A DNA stretch of 64,000 nucleotides from Anaeramoeba flamelloides (GCA_027625915.1 JANTQA010000047.1:13888001-13952000), one strand, 5' to 3'; positions 24,337 through 37,400 are shown, counted from the stretch's first letter. Notes: a model not told the origin generated them from the letters alone. Numbers and translations are program-made.

Positions 24337-24490
24337 ATTCTGATGTTATTAATAATAAAAAATCAAATTATTATGAATTATGTAAAAAAATGAACGATTT
24401 AGAAAACATAGAATATTTAGACAATTTTCTATGGAATTACCCAGTTAATGAAAATAATTGCAAAATCTGGATATCTGAATTAAAAAAATA
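24337..24490 (+). pseudogene. Unidentified coding-like relic
   Basis: A stop-free stretch of about 50 codons reads with mixed residues (for example LENIEYLDNFLWNYPV), unlike the surrounding AT-rich noise, and has no start or plausible ends. It looks like a fragment of an old coding sequence, broken on both sides. I cannot assign a family. Confidence 0.3.
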
Positions 24491-24944
24491 ATAACATTTC
24501 TAATATTATTACAAAAAATGAAATAACCTGCTTATTAGTATAAGTGGGTAAAAAACTTATCTTTGAGTCTTTAATAAATTTTCCAAATAAAAATTTAGGA
24601 ATTCAGGTAAATTTGATGGGTTAATAACAACTCCCTTAAATAATAAAAAAAAAAGAAATTTATTATTTTACTTGATGGTAAAAATGGTCTTAAATATAAT
24701 ATTTTTTGGAGAATAAAATAGTATATTATTGTTGTTTTGAATGATTAGTATCTTTCATTACGTTTTGTATCATTGAAGTTTGTTTTAATAAAAGATAAAT
24801 GGCCTTAGTGGAGAATAATCATAATAGCTCTACAAAAAAACTTTTATAATTCATATCTGAAATAATCGTATTTAAATATAATTGAATAAAAATATAAGGC
24901 TTTTTATTTCCTTTAGAATTTCATTTTTTTTTTTTTTTGTAATA

Positions 24945-25094
24945 CAGTCAGTTTCACTTTTAAGGTACAAAATTTGGAATTTTTTTTTTTTTACAATTTA
25001 TTTTTACCAGAATTTGAATTTTGTACTTTATTTTGAGATTTTTATTGTACCTTAAATTTCGTTGAAAGTTTGTGCCTTAAAAGTGAAACTGACT
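24945..25094. mobile_element. Mariner-type MITE A, copy 1
   Basis: The ends are CAGTCAGTTTCACTTTTAAG and its inverse, with TA outside both. The 150 bases fold almost completely into a hairpin. Family copies: 26424-26620, 42569-42764, 48081-48274, 32042-32408. Confidence 0.88.
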
Positions 25095-25109
25095 GTATAT
25101 TTTATTCAA

Positions 25110-25740
25110 ATTTATTTAAAATTAAATTGGGTTCTAAAATTTTTGACAAGTTTAAAAAGTTGAAAGAAAAACAATATTAGAAATTAAATTCAATTTGGAT
25201 ATATTTTGGTTAGGTTTACTGTTTTATTTTGTGTCTTTATTGTTTTCATTTCCTTATTTACATTTACTTATCTTTTTCATTAGATCTGGATTTTTTTTAA
25301 CGGGTGTTAATGCAATTTTAGTTTTGATTTTGGTAAATAGAAAAATCGCATACAATTGGTCTATAGTATCTAATCATTTGTTTGATCAGCAATTATTTGT
25401 GAAATTTCAACAAATTTACCAATGTATTTTTTGAGTTCAGTTTGTTTTATTATTTTGGACAAACATAGAATTTATTTTTGAGTTTTATTTTTTTTTCTTT
25501 TATTTAGATGAGAATGATTACCGATAAAAAATTAGTACTCTTTCACTTTAATAGGGTTTTAGATTACCTTTGGGGAAATATAATAAATTGGGTATTACCC
25601 TACTTATTTTTTTTTTTGTGTTTGATCAAATTTTTCGAGTGTGATTTACTCTCTACATTAAAGAGGGACTTTATTTCTTCTCAGAAGAACAGTATTTTTT
25701 GGTAAAAAATGAAAAATATTTGGAATAATAAACTTTTCTC
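25110..25740 (-). repeat. Dispersed repeat M, copy 1 (inverted)
   Basis: Its reverse complement matches 50840-51500. Shared landmarks are AATTTGTTGAAATTTCA, AAAAAAAATCCAGATCTAA and a TTCTTTCAACT block. The short open frames here, such as 25195-25434, belong to the repeat. Confidence 0.65.
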
Positions 25741-26423
25741 AAATACGAAAAAATTGTTTAAATTTTTTTAAAAAAAGGATAATTAGTTTCTGAGAATGAG
25801 AATCAAAACAGGGTGGATTTTATAGTTATAATATTTTTGTTTCGTTTTTTTAATTTCCCAATATTATCTAAAGTTTTTTAAAGTTAATATCAAAACCATA
25901 AAATAATCTTTTAATAATTAAAACCTATTAAATTAAAAGTCTCATATATTAATACAATATTAAAAGTCCAAATAATTAAGATCACAGCAAATGTAGAGTC
26001 AAGTTGACAAAAAAATAAAGAAATAAATAAAGATGAAGATTTGGTATTCAAATTAAATGTATTAATTCCAAATGGTATTATAAAAATTATTAAGGGTTTA
26101 GGTTCATTTCTACTGATTAAGATTATTCTCAATTTCTGAGAAATTAATCAATCCAAATCATTTCTTTCAAGAAATAAATTAATATTTAATAAAGAAAAAA
26201 AACACGGGGGTTTTAAATTTTAAAATTCAGATTGAAAAAATTGAAAAGGGTTTTTCAAAATTATTTTTAGAAATTTTCACTGGTTATCTTGTGTATTCAT
26301 TTGATTTTCGAATCGTTAAGAAGTTTTATTTGGGTTTTGATAGTTAAAATTTAATCAAATTGACATTTAATGACATTTACACATTTTTTTGATTATCTAG
26401 AACGTATAATTTTTTTTTTTTTA

Positions 26424-26620
26424 CAGTCAATTCTACTTTAAAGGTACAAACTTTTAAGGAAATTTAAGGCACAAAAAAAAATCTCAAATTAAGGAACAAA
26501 ATTCAGATTCTAGTAAAAATAAATTGTAAAAAAAATATTACAAATTTTGTGCCTTAATTTGAGATTTTTTTGTTCCTTAAATTTCGTTGAAATTTTGTAT
26601 CTTAAAAGTGGAACTGACTG
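26424..26620. mobile_element. Mariner-type MITE A, copy 2
   Basis: It starts CAGTCAATTCTACTTTAAAG and ends with the inverse CTTAAAAGTGGAACTGACTG, with TA on both sides. It carries the family's internal AAGGCACAAAA / ATTTGAGATTTTTT arms. Confidence 0.88.
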
Positions 26621-29151
26621 TATTTTTTATCAATAAACAGATAATATTTCCTTTTTCTTGAGGAAATATCTCCCAAGTGTCAACATTTGATAAAAAATTG
26701 GAATTTAATTTAATTGTATATGAAAATTACTCTTTCACTTTTTTTCACTGTGCTATGATAATTTAATCTTGTACCACACAATCAATGTAATTACTTTGGA
26801 TTATACATGGCCAATGGGTTTTTTATATTATTATTATGGTTGAGTGTGCCTTTATTAAAATATCAGTATATTTGGTTCAGTTTTCTTCTTAGTTTTTTAT
26901 ATTTATTTTTTTTTTTTTTTGATTGAAAATTATTAATTTGTTACGGCCATTTTAAAACAAAATTTAAATTGATCTAGAAATGGTTCAAATTTTTAAAATA
27001 TAGTGATTGGTCTATGATAATTATAGCCAATTGTTATATTCGGTGCTTTGGGATATTAATAAATTTATAAATTAAATGGATTGGACTTTTATTATTATCA
27101 AAAAAAAAAAAAAAGGGGGTTAAATTTGCCTTTTTCATACTTGTTTAAAAATTTTTACAGTTTTTAAATCATAGTATGGTATTTTTTAATTTTCCTTAAG
27201 GAAGTAAGTACATTTTACCATTTTGAAAAGAATTGATTGTGTTAACCTTACTGAAAATATTCTTTGTGAGTCAACAGATATTGAAACTGTGAAATCATAA
27301 TCCAATTCATCAGTCTATTCGTGAAAAGAATCAAAGTAATCCAGAGTTGAATCTTTCATTTTCCAATTGTTTGAACCTTTTTTTGGGTTAAATTTTTGGT
27401 TTTATTAAATTTGGTTTTGGATCTAGAAATGTGTTTATATGAACCAGTTAAATTAATCAAACAATAAACCAAAAAATATACCCGAAAATGTGTCTATTTG
27501 AAAACAATATTTTCTTTTAGAAGACGAATTACGAAAGATCACCATTCCAAATAAATTTTTTGAAATCAAGAATAAAAAAAAAATCGATAAAAACCGATAT
27601 TTCAAGATTGGTTTTCTTTATCTTCTTAGTTTGTATGGAGTTAAGCCATTTTAAACATGGGTTTCTTGCCACATTACTATTTATTATTATTTTAAAAACT
27701 GTTTTCTGAGAATTTTGCTTTCAAAATTCTTTTTTAAAATATTTTTATCAAATAAACCAAAACAAAAAATACTATTTCAAAAATTAAAATAAAGGGGTTG
27801 AATTCTTGGAATCAAAAAACGGTTACAAAAGATTCAAATCAAAATAATTGAAAAATTCAATATAAAATTTCAATCAGATTAGTAATTTTTTTGGGTTCAC
27901 ATTTTAAAGGAAAATAAATAATTATAAAATCAATGGAATTTATCCAATAAACCCTTATTCTCAAGAAGGGTTAAAAAAATCTCTGATTTTCTGAACTAAA
28001 ACAAGAATTAGATGAATTAAATGAAAATAGGATTTTTAAATTCATTTTGGAAATTCTTTAGAAATAAAGAGTAATTTGTTTATCAAAAATTTTCCAAATA
28101 AAATTTTTTTCATAAAGAATTAAAAATAAAACCAAATAAAGAATAAGTAATTGCGTCAAATTTTATCGATAAGATCAATTAATAAATGATTTTTATTTAT
28201 TTTTTTTTTTGATTTCCGTTTTTTTTTGTTGGTCTGAAAATATCTTATACTTGAATATATTCCACTCTAGTATTTATTTAAATATCAATATAATTAGTTT
28301 AAGAAATTATTTAAAGGATTCAGTTTCACATAAATGGTGGCACTCAAAAAATGAAAAATGTACTTACCCCCTTAAAAAAACATTTAAATTTGTAATATTT
28401 TTCTTTCCTTTAATTTTTATTCTTCCAAATCAATTTTATTTGTTAAGGTATCCTATTGTGATCACTGTAAAGTTTAAAATGTGAAGATTTCTTCATTGAA
28501 TTACTTCTTAAATATCCAATTAAGCGGTTTTATATTTGAGAAGGGGTAGAAAATAATTGTTAGAATATTTGGAGGACTATTTCTTTTTCATTTATCAATC
28601 TCACATAAAAATTTATGAAAGAACAATTTTGATGATAAAAGAGGGGGGAAATCAAGAATATGAAATTATCTCAAAAATTTTGAGATTTTCGTTTACTTTA
28701 TGGTATAGTTGATTGTTTTTCAAAAGCACACCTTGGTCTTATTTGAAATTTAATAGGGATTTATTTTTATCTCGTTCTTGTTTTACAATTCTTCAGAATC
28801 TGTCATTTCTGATTTTTTTATTCACACCTTTCCAATTAAATTATGACACCCAAACAAATAAAATAAAGCTCACAAATTTCAATCTATTTCTTGGAAATTT
28901 ATTTGTTATAAAAAGAGCAAAATGAAGTTTAAAGGTGATCCCATTTATTATTCAAATTCTTGTGCTGGAACAAAAGTATTTTTTTCAACGAAGAGAGAAC
29001 TAGAGCAGTGAAAAATGGTGATAGTTACTGCACTTAGTTTGAAAAAAAAATGAACAATTTTGCTATGTTATTAGAGAGATCAAATTTAACTTTTAGAAAA
29101 AAAATAAACAATTTCTTGATCAGTCTGATCAGTCTTTCTTCACAAAAACGA

Positions 29152-29375
29152 TACTATTTGTTTTAAAATAAATGGAACAAAATTTTCATTCAGCTTTCCA
29201 AAAAAAGATTTTAATAATAATGCTACATTTGGAACTTTTGTTTCTTAAAATCAGCTAAACCATTAATTTCCCTCTGAGAGTTGAGACTTTTGATGTTTGA
29301 TATTAATTATTGAGAGATGTGTTTTTAGGAAAGCTTAATGAAAATTTGGATCTTTTTATTTTGCAATTAACAGTA
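29152..29375. mobile_element. MITE D, copy 2
   Basis: It begins TACTATTTGTTTTAAAATAA and ends TTTTGCAATTAACAGTA; both arms match the copy nested in B6 (6452-6683). AAGCTT(T/A) motifs mark the inner end of each arm. Confidence 0.8.
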
Positions 29376-29737
29376 ATCTACTTCTGTGTGTAATTTTTTT
29401 TGTTTGAAAATAAACCTATCATTTTAAAAAAGTTGATCTTGAGATTTTTATTTAAATTTTTCCAAATAAGAAAACATTTTCCAATTTGAGGGAATTTTCT
29501 CGTCAAAGTTCAATTTTGTTTGTAAAAAATTTCTCGAAAATAATAAAAACAGAAACAAAAAAAATTATAAAATTTTTTATTGAGAAAAAAAAAATAAATA
29601 ATTATTTCAAGACAAAAAATCACAGGACTTTTCCAAAGCCTTCTCCCTTTCCAAGCTTTTCAAGCACTTTCCAACACTTTTGAAGAGTGAAAAGCTTTGT
29701 AAAGGTAGGATTTTTTGTGGTGTTAACCACTCTCAAA

Positions 29738-30192
29738 TTAAATAAATTGACATATTTTTTGTTTATTAGAACACCTGTTTTGTTGTTCTGATCGGATGAT
29801 ATTTTTTTGTTTAGAATTGTCTTGTAGTTGTGTTGTTTGTGGGTTGTTGTGTTTAGGAAAAGCCATTAAGCTTTCCTCCAAATTTTCGGAGAAAATTCTC
29901 GTCATGTTAATACCATACAGTTGTTGTTGTTGTTGTTGTGAAATTTGATTATTATTTCGAGAGTCCAGTTTTAACTCTTGAAGAACACAGGTTGAAAAAG
30001 AGCTCTCTTGCTCATCTTCAACAAACATTTCTTCTTCGAAATATTCTTCACAGTTTGGCTCACATCTTGGATCAGAGATGAATGTCATATTTTCTTCTTC
30101 CACTTCTTCATTACGAAGTATTTCAAATATGTTTGGGTTTAAATTTTCATTTGGTAATGGGGCTTGTTCAAGAAATGCGTAAAGAGGTTGCA
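29738..30192 (-). CDS. Small acidic hypothetical protein
   Basis: Starting at the ATG at 30192 (minus strand) this frame encodes 151 aa and stops at 29738. The base composition is less AT-rich than its flanks and codon choice is varied, which suggests a real gene. The first half is acidic with a CEPNCEEYFEEEMF segment (two Cys close together); a run of Gln follows at about residues 86-91 (CAA repeats), then a polar tail ending CQFI. That tail resembles a CAAX-like box only loosely and no function should be drawn from it. A coding-like piece on the same strand at about 30300-30385 could be an upstream exon, but I cannot place splice sites with confidence. There are no recognised domains, signal peptide or membrane segment. 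Confidence 0.5.
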
Positions 30193-30399
30193 TCAAATTA
30201 AAAAGAGGTAATAAATAAAAAAAAATAAGTATTTAAAAAGAAGAAGAAGTTGGAAAAAGAGAAAAAAAGGTTTCTTGAAAAAAATGTAACCAAACAAAAC
30301 TTTTTTATTTTTAATTCAAAAAAAATATCTCGTTCAACTTCTTGATTCGTTGTTTCTAAAGAAAATGGGTCTGTCAAAAAACAACTCAATAAAAACGTT

Positions 30400-31585
30400 T
30401 TTTACTTAATTTTTTCTTCAACAAAATATTATGTTGCTTTCAAATAAGGAAAAAAATTAGTTTGAATTCGAAAAGGTTCGCTGTTTTCAAGGATAACTAC
30501 AACTTTAAAAATCCTTTTTGGTTTTGACAAACAATTTTTTCAAACTTTTTTTGGTTTTTTTTATGAACATTTTTGTTTTGTGGTAAGTAAAAAGGAGAAT
30601 AAAGAATCCAAGTTATTTTACACTGTCTCCAAAATCTCAGATTAAACCATTTTTTAAAGTAAAAATTCAATTTGCTAAGGTTTTTCTTTACCAAAATCAA
30701 ACAAAAAAAAAACCAAAAAACAACCAAACTATTTGAAAAAAAGGAAAACCTGAATGATTTAAAAAATAATTCTGAAACAAAAAAAAGAATTCATTAACAA
30801 CTTCCAATGCCATTCGTTAATAGCCTTGATATCCATTTCAAAAACTCTTCATTGGAGTGGATAACTTGGGTGTATTTTCAATATTGAACATTTTTTTAGC
30901 TTTTCATTTTTCTTCAAAAACTTTCTTTTTGGATCGAAAAAATCATCAAAATTGGCTAATTAAATTACCTTTCAATACCAATTTCCGATCACGGTAAGGT
31001 TTGTGGCTATTTTGGTTACGAATTCGTTAAGGTGGAAAAACCAATTCAAAGTGTTCAAAGCAAGCAATCCCAAAAAGAACATTAATTTTATTTCTTATAT
31101 TTTCAAAATAAAAACAAATTGAAAATTTATATAAAAGATGGCAGTTTGAAAATCAGTCACATTCTCACATTGAAGTTCAAATAACGAAACACTGCTTTCA
31201 TATAAAAACAATCTAGTTCCTCAGGTCAAAAGTCTCGTCCTAAAATCATTTTTTTCACTTTAATTTTATTTGCAATTTGAAAGATGAACTTTTACAAAAA
31301 CAAGACAGAAGAAAAAAAACTATAAAGTTGAGTTCAAAGGTTTCCTTTCAATGGTTTAAAAATCCAACTAAAGAGAAATATTTAAAACTTTGTGAAGGTT
31401 TTTTAAAATCATAAAAAACAATACACCAAACACATGAAATTAAAGGTTGATAAAAAGTAGTGATAGAACACAATAATTCATTTTTTTTATTTCAATTTCA
31501 TATATCTTCATTGATCAGTGAAAAAGAAGAAAAATAATAATTGAAAAAATTTCCTTTTCACTACCATTTTACAATTAAAACCAAT
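30400..31585. other. Gene-free AT-rich stretch
   Basis: No motif-bearing frame or element ends are seen. The frame at 30497-30727 (minus) is Phe/Lys/Leu-rich and unsupported. Confidence 0.5.
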
Positions 31586-31588
31586 TTA

Positions 31589-32045
31589 CTGTTGAGAGAA
31601 AAATGTTGGACAAAGAAAAATGGTTGGACACCATTTTTAATTGGGAACATTAGTAAAATTGAAAATCAAATCCTATTGATAACGAGGTGACTTTTATATA
31701 ACTCCAGGTTTAAAGGCGTTACAAGTTCATTAATCTGTGGTGTGTGTTAAATACTCATTTGAATGGTTGATAACTAAAGTAGATCATGCTATTTTAACAA
31801 AAATCCAAGTTTTAGTAAAGTTTACTATTAATTCTGAAAATGGTAATTTTTAAACTTGCTTTAGATTATAAGAAATAAGGTTTTGAAAAAGTAGAATTAC
31901 ATTAATGATTATTCTAATAAGTAGATTATTGTTCTTTTCTTTAGTTATTTCACAAACGAAAGAAATTAAAAATCATTTTCAGTAATATTCAAAATTAAAA
32001 TTGTTGTCAAACTATTTTTCTCTTTCCAACATTTTTCTCTCAACT
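31589..32045. mobile_element. B-superfamily MITE B5
   Basis: The ends are inverted repeats (TGTTGAGAGAAAAATGTTGG and its inverse at 32025-32045). The inner arm carries CCATTTTTAATTGGGAACAT, the B core. It abuts and slightly overlaps MITE A copy 5. Confidence 0.75.
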
Positions 32046-32408
32046 GTCAATTCCTAATTAAAACACAAACTTTCGACGAAATTTAAAGCACAAAAAAAAA
32101 CTAGAATTAAGGAACATTTTTTGAACTTTTTTTTTTAAGAACTAGTCTCTATTATTTTTTTTTGACCAATTTCGAAATAAGGATTCCTTATTTAGAAATC
32201 AGATTAATATTGAAAATAAACAGAAGGTATCAAATCTAAGTAATTGGCAAAAAATTTTCTCAATCTCTTTCAAATTTCTGTAAAAAAATTTAATAGAGAT
32301 TAGTCCCTTAAAAAAATTATTTTCTTTGAATTTTGTGTCTTAATTTAGGATTTTTATTTTGCCTTAATTTTCATTGAAATTCGTGCCTTAAAAGTGGAAC
32401 TGAATGTG
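32042..32408. mobile_element. Mariner-type MITE A, copy 5, diverged and split by MITE F
   Basis: The left arm (CTGTCAATTCCTAATTAAAA) and right arm (CCTTAAAAGTGGAACTGAAT) match the A family. The middle is occupied by MITE F at 32137-32310. Confidence 0.7.
32137..32310. mobile_element. Small MITE F, copy 2, nested in MITE A
   Basis: The ends are AAGAACTAGTCTCTATT and AATAGAGATTAGTCCCTTA; the interior matches 8791-8967. Confidence 0.75.
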
Positions 32409-32875
32409 AAGAGTAATTTTCCTTCTTATTGGCGATCGATCAAACAAAAACTTCTAAGCATTAGTTGCCTTTTCTGTCCAATATTAAGACATGAGAAGAA
32501 GAATAATAATAAGAAGAAAACAATTGTACAAAAAATCTAAATAATTGGTGATAATCTGGCAAGGCTATTGAAAAAGCATTTGAATAGTTATCCAACCCCT
32601 TTCAGCTTACAATGAATAAAAAAAAATGTTTTCAAAGACAAATCCCTCTTTAAAGACTGGGCGAAATGTTAGTTTTTTAGAAGCTCTTTTTATTCAACAC
32701 GCTTTACAACACTACGATTGACTGATAAACTAAACTAAATTTCATAATAAATGGCCCACCTTACATTTGAATTTTGAATTGCTTTTGTATCGTTTTGAAG
32801 TTTTTCCTCTCACAATGAAAAGTTTGCAAATAAATCATTTTTTCTCTTTTTTATTTTTTCAAAAGTGTTTTGTTA

Positions 32876-33000
32876 AAATGGAAAATGAAAATGAAAAATT
32901 TGAAAGAAGTAACAGATGAATTAATGAAAAAATTGGTTTCAAATATTAAAAAGATATTAGATTTAGTTATTCAAATGGAAGGAGAATCGATAAACGGTTT
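32876..33000 (+). other. Coding-like fragment inside repeat G copy 2
   Basis: It is preceded by a pyrimidine tract and CAAAAG, and reads as a helical peptide (KEVTDELMKKLVSNIKKI, then IQMEGESING) up to a GT. It could be one exon of an unrecognised gene or a captured fragment. There is no partner exon in sight. Confidence 0.25.
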
Positions 33001-33258
33001 TTTTTACTTATTTAAATTGTCTATTTTTCATGTAATGCTTCATTCAAAATAAATTTCCCAATTTTTTTAACAGTTTTTTTTATTTTTCTTTCTTTTATTT
33101 TTAGTCAAAAAATAAATATCTCTTGAGTATAGTATTGAATATTAAAATCTAAATTTTTATATTATAATAGATAACTTCAATTATTAAAAATATTTTTCTT
33201 TAAAATTTGATTTTTAATGGGACAATTATTATGAAAGATAGTTTATTTATTGATCTTT

Positions 33259-33728
33259 ACAGTTTTGGAAAAAATGGTGAACAAGACAGTTTTTAATTGG
33301 AAACATTACTGAAAATTCAAAGTCAAATCAATGAAAAGAATAAACCAATTAACTTGAAACAACAACCCCCTATATTTTTTTCAATCAAACCAACAGATCC
33401 AATTTAAACCCACTTTCATATCAAAATTATATTTTTGTGTGGTTTTGGAGATACCCAAAAATGATCAATTTTTGAACAAATTATTAATACCAGATCAATC
33501 AAAGAAAAACTCCAGACCAAAAGATAGTATTAAAAAAAGTGTTATTGTGTTGAATCCTTCATCCCATCTTTATTTATTTATTTATTCAGTTATTAATAGG
33601 CCTTACTTTTCATTTTCAGGTTTTTGTGATTTCATAATTTCTGTGATTTCTTGAATTTTCAGTAAGGTTCCCAATTAAAAAACTTGTCGAACTTTTTTTC
33701 CCTATTTTACTTTTTTTCCAGAACGGTT
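33259..33728. mobile_element. B-superfamily MITE B2
   Basis: The ends (AGTTTTGGAAAAAATGGTGA and the inverse of GTTCTGGAAAAAAAGT) are followed by the B core. The interior shares GATCAATCAAAGAAAAACTC with B1 and B4. Confidence 0.8.
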
Positions 33729-34468
33729 AGTTATTATTGTTATTGATCTCAAAGGATCGATAGGTTTGTCAAACAAAATCAAAGAAAATACAATAAAACT
33801 CTTTGATCTGATCCTTGATTAAATCAAGTATCTTTTTTGTTGTTATTTAAAAGAAGAACTTTTTTTCACATCATCTTATTTTTTGATCAAAAAAAATTCT
33901 TTGTAAAAAGATTGCTAAATTAGCCCCAAAAATCCCATCAACTGTTAAATCGCGATTACTTTTAAATTGCGATATTTTGGTATTTATCACGATTTTTAAA
34001 ATAATTATCGCGGTTTTATCCAATATCGTAATTTGATATTATCTCGATAATATTGAATATCACAATTTTCTAAAATATCACGATTTGATCAAAAATATTG
34101 GCGATTTTTGAAACTTTATTGTGGCTTGTGCATAGATATCATCAAAACCACTATTATCATAATTTCAGAAAAAAAAAAAGAAAAAAAAACTTTTGAAAAA
34201 AATCTAAAATTTATTTATTTTTTTAAGAACCAAGTTAAAAATTGGACTTGAAATTAATTTATTAAAGTTAATTTTTCATGAAATAAAAAATTTTAAGGAA
34301 CTAATTCAAAGAAAATTTAATGGGATACTTTTTGCATGGTGTTATTATCAAAAGATACAAAAACTTCATTCGTTTATTAATTTACCCTTAATCAAAAAAA
34401 AAATAAAAAAATATAAAAAAAAATAAAACAAACAAAAATAGGATTAATAATAATTCAAGGTAATTAAA

Positions 34469-37400
34469 TTATTGTATAAGAATTTGCCAATCGTGACCAA
34501 TTGATAAATTAGGCTTTTTGATTGTAATCATATCTATGCTTTCATCAACGTTGAAAATCAGATCTTGGTTATTATTATCCATGATATTTTTTGGTGTTTG
34601 CTCAAGGCCAAAAATTAATATTCTTTCAATTAAAGCAGGATCATAATTTGAATTGAGGGTTTTGGTAAACAATTTATTATTTTGGAAACTAATTTTTTGA
34701 TGGATATATTTGTTTGAATTTTTAAAATCATAACTGTGGCCATCATCGATAAATATCGAACCCGAAGATCTTTTATTTTCGTCAAGAAAAACAAAAAGCG
34801 TGATTGGGTCATTTTGCATGAGATGAGAACTTCTTCTGACTCTCATTTTTCTTGGAACAATTTTGCCACCGCGATAAAAGATAGGAATTTTCTCCAAGGG
34901 CGCATCAATTTTATATGTTGCTCCTTTGCTGTTTATTTTTTCCAAAGTATGGAAATCATACCAGTTACCCTTTGGCAAATAGACGTCTTTACTTATTTGA
35001 TTCTTTTCCGAGATGGGCGAAACGAGCATTGAAGAACTGATCATATAAGAAAAGTTTTCCACTTCCTCATTTAATGCATTTGCGTCTTCTGGGAAAACTA
35101 ACCACAATGGTCTCATGATTGGCTTGCCTTTCGTCGAAGCCTTATAAAATTGGGTATAATAAAAGGGCAATAAGGAATATCTTATTTTAACAGATTCCCG
35201 AATTATGCTTGTGTATGGATCACCAAAAACCCAAGGCTCTCTTCTTTTGGTATCGGTATGTGAATGGCTTCTGAAAAAGGGATGGAATGCAGATGTTTGA
35301 AACCATCTTGCGAATAATTCTTCATCTGGATTATTTAAAAAACCACCTGCGTCTTCTCCGCTTAATGGGGCACCTGTCAGCCCAAGCGACAAGAGCATGG
35401 ATTCCGTATATTTTAACTGATCCCAATTGGCCATATTGTCTCCAGTCCAAATGGTACTGTATCTTTGAGATCCCGCAAAAAATGATCTTGTTAAAATAAA
35501 GGGCCTTTCGTTTTGATCTTGATTTCTTTTGATCAAACCCTCGAAGGTTCCCTTAGTTACAAAGAACCCATAGCTATTATGAATATTTCGATGCTCGATT
35601 TCTCCTAAATGAATTGTGTCTCGTGGTATACTCATTTCTGGCCCATTAAAAATGGCAGGCTCATTCATATCATTCCATATATGCATATTGCTTGTTGAAC
35701 CTTCATATTTATCATAACTAAATCTTGATCCCCACCATTCAATCACCTTTTGATTTAAAAAATCTGGCCATTTCGAAGTTCCTTTAGAAAGTATTTATTT
35801 TTTACAAATAAAATTAAGATTTAAATAATATTATTAATATTTGTTTAAATGAAAATATGTAAAAATAAAGAATTTATCGAAAAAAAAAATAATAAAAAAC
35901 ATTTTTGTCATTTTAGAAAAGTTATGGGATTATTGCCATCCTGTATTCATCGAATAATTAAAGCACGTTGAAATTGTGGGCAAATGATATTAGTACGATA
36001 TGGTTTCTGTGATCCCTCAAAAAAAACGATTATAAATATTATTGAACATTAAATTATTAGATTTTTTTGTTAATAATATTCACAAATAAAAATTTCCATT
36101 TTTGAAAATTTGTTTTTATTACTTTTCAAAATCTAAAAATAGAAAGCAAAATAATAGTATTTCACCAGTATTTAAAATTTTATATTTAGAACCCACAAAA
36201 AGTAACTATTTTATTTTTTTCTATTTTTTCCCTTGTTTGAATTTCCTTTTTATTGGGAAGAAGAGTTACTAAGGAGAAAAATTAAGTGGTTATCTATTAA
36301 ATACTGGAAGTACAGAAACTAGTTGATATGAGTAACTTGAAAATAAAAAGAAAAGACAAAAACAAAAACTGGAACGATCAAAAAAGATTAGATCAAAAAG
36401 AAAAAAATGGCAGCTACTAAACAACTACCTCTCAACAAAGTATTCACGATTTCTTAGAAATAATTAAATGTCAAAATTTTAAATAAAAGGATCATGGCTG
36501 TTTTTAGAGTGTTCTTGATAAAAATGGGCTCGTGTTGTTTTTTTTTAATTTTAAACCAACTGCCTTTGAAAACCCCTTTTTTTTTTGTTTTTAATTTGCT
36601 TTTTTTTTTTTTTTTTCTTTTTGTTTTTTCAACCAATAAAAATTTGTAACTTGCTCGATTCCAAAATATTTTTTTTTCTTTTTCATCTAAATTACTAATT
36701 TACCATTAGTTACCAGAGTGAGTGTCGTAAAGTGCCTTCCCTATCTTGAGGTTTTTTGTTTTATTTGTTAAGTGTTCTAGGTTTTCTTGAATTTTCTATT
36801 TATTTGGAAAATCAATAGAAAACTCAAAAAAACCTAGAACACTTAACAAATAAAACAAAAAACCTCAAGAAAACCTAGAAAACTGGTCAAATAAAAAGAA
36901 AATTAAAAAAAACCTAACGGAAAATCAAAAAATATATATATATTTTTTCCAATTTAAAAGAACAAATAATTCTTTAAAAGTCCAATAAATTGAGTACCTA
37001 TTTGAAAGATATTCATCAGATTTAAAATACTTTTAAAATATAATAAAATGACCTCTTAACTTGAAGCAAAAAAATATTCAAATTTTTTACTATTAAATTT
37101 CAAAAAATTATTCCTAGGAAATTGGATTTTCCAACTTAAATTGTAAAATATCTTTAACAAATATTGTTTGATCCTCGATCTTTTTTTATTAACCAATAGC
37201 GTTTATTATAATTGAAGTTATTAAAAAGTATAAAATTAGTAAATGTTTAATTTTTTTTTGAAAAAATTTTTTCATGATCGTGGAGTGAATCAAGAAAAAA
37301 TTGCTCTTTAAATAGAAATTTTTTGAGAATTACTTTTTTTTTTTATTTAAATGTTTAATCTTTACCATAAAAAACATTGAAGTTAATTGAATATAAATAT

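Larger units (their letters stand above)
22868..29737. other. Gene-free region with repeats and relics
   Basis: Nearly 7 kb of AT-rich DNA holds repeat I fragments (23700-24270), two copies of MITE A, repeat M (25110-25740) and MITE D (29152-29375). A short coding-like relic lies at about 24337-24490. Longer open frames at 28209-28484 and 28713-28925 are Phe/Ile/Leu-rich without motifs and look like chance. Confidence 0.55.
32455..34160 (-). repeat. Repeat G, copy 2 (inverted), expanded by an insert
   Basis: Blocks 32455-32615 and 33740-34160 match the reverse complement of 18990-19190 and 18430-18870 in the correct order. The 1.1 kb between them is absent from copy 1 and contains MITE B2 and a coding-like fragment (about 32875-33000). 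Confidence 0.7.

Noticed and set aside
25195-25434. Hydrophobic 79-codon frame resembling a membrane protein
   Set aside because: It lies antisense within repeat M, whose other copy does not conserve this frame.
28209-28484. Plus-strand frame of 91 codons
   Set aside because: Phe/Ile/Leu-rich, no motif, no splice context; expected by chance in T-rich DNA.
29738-29752. CAAX-type lipidation site (CQFI) at the end of the small acidic protein
   Set aside because: Four residues with no family context; not enough to claim prenylation.
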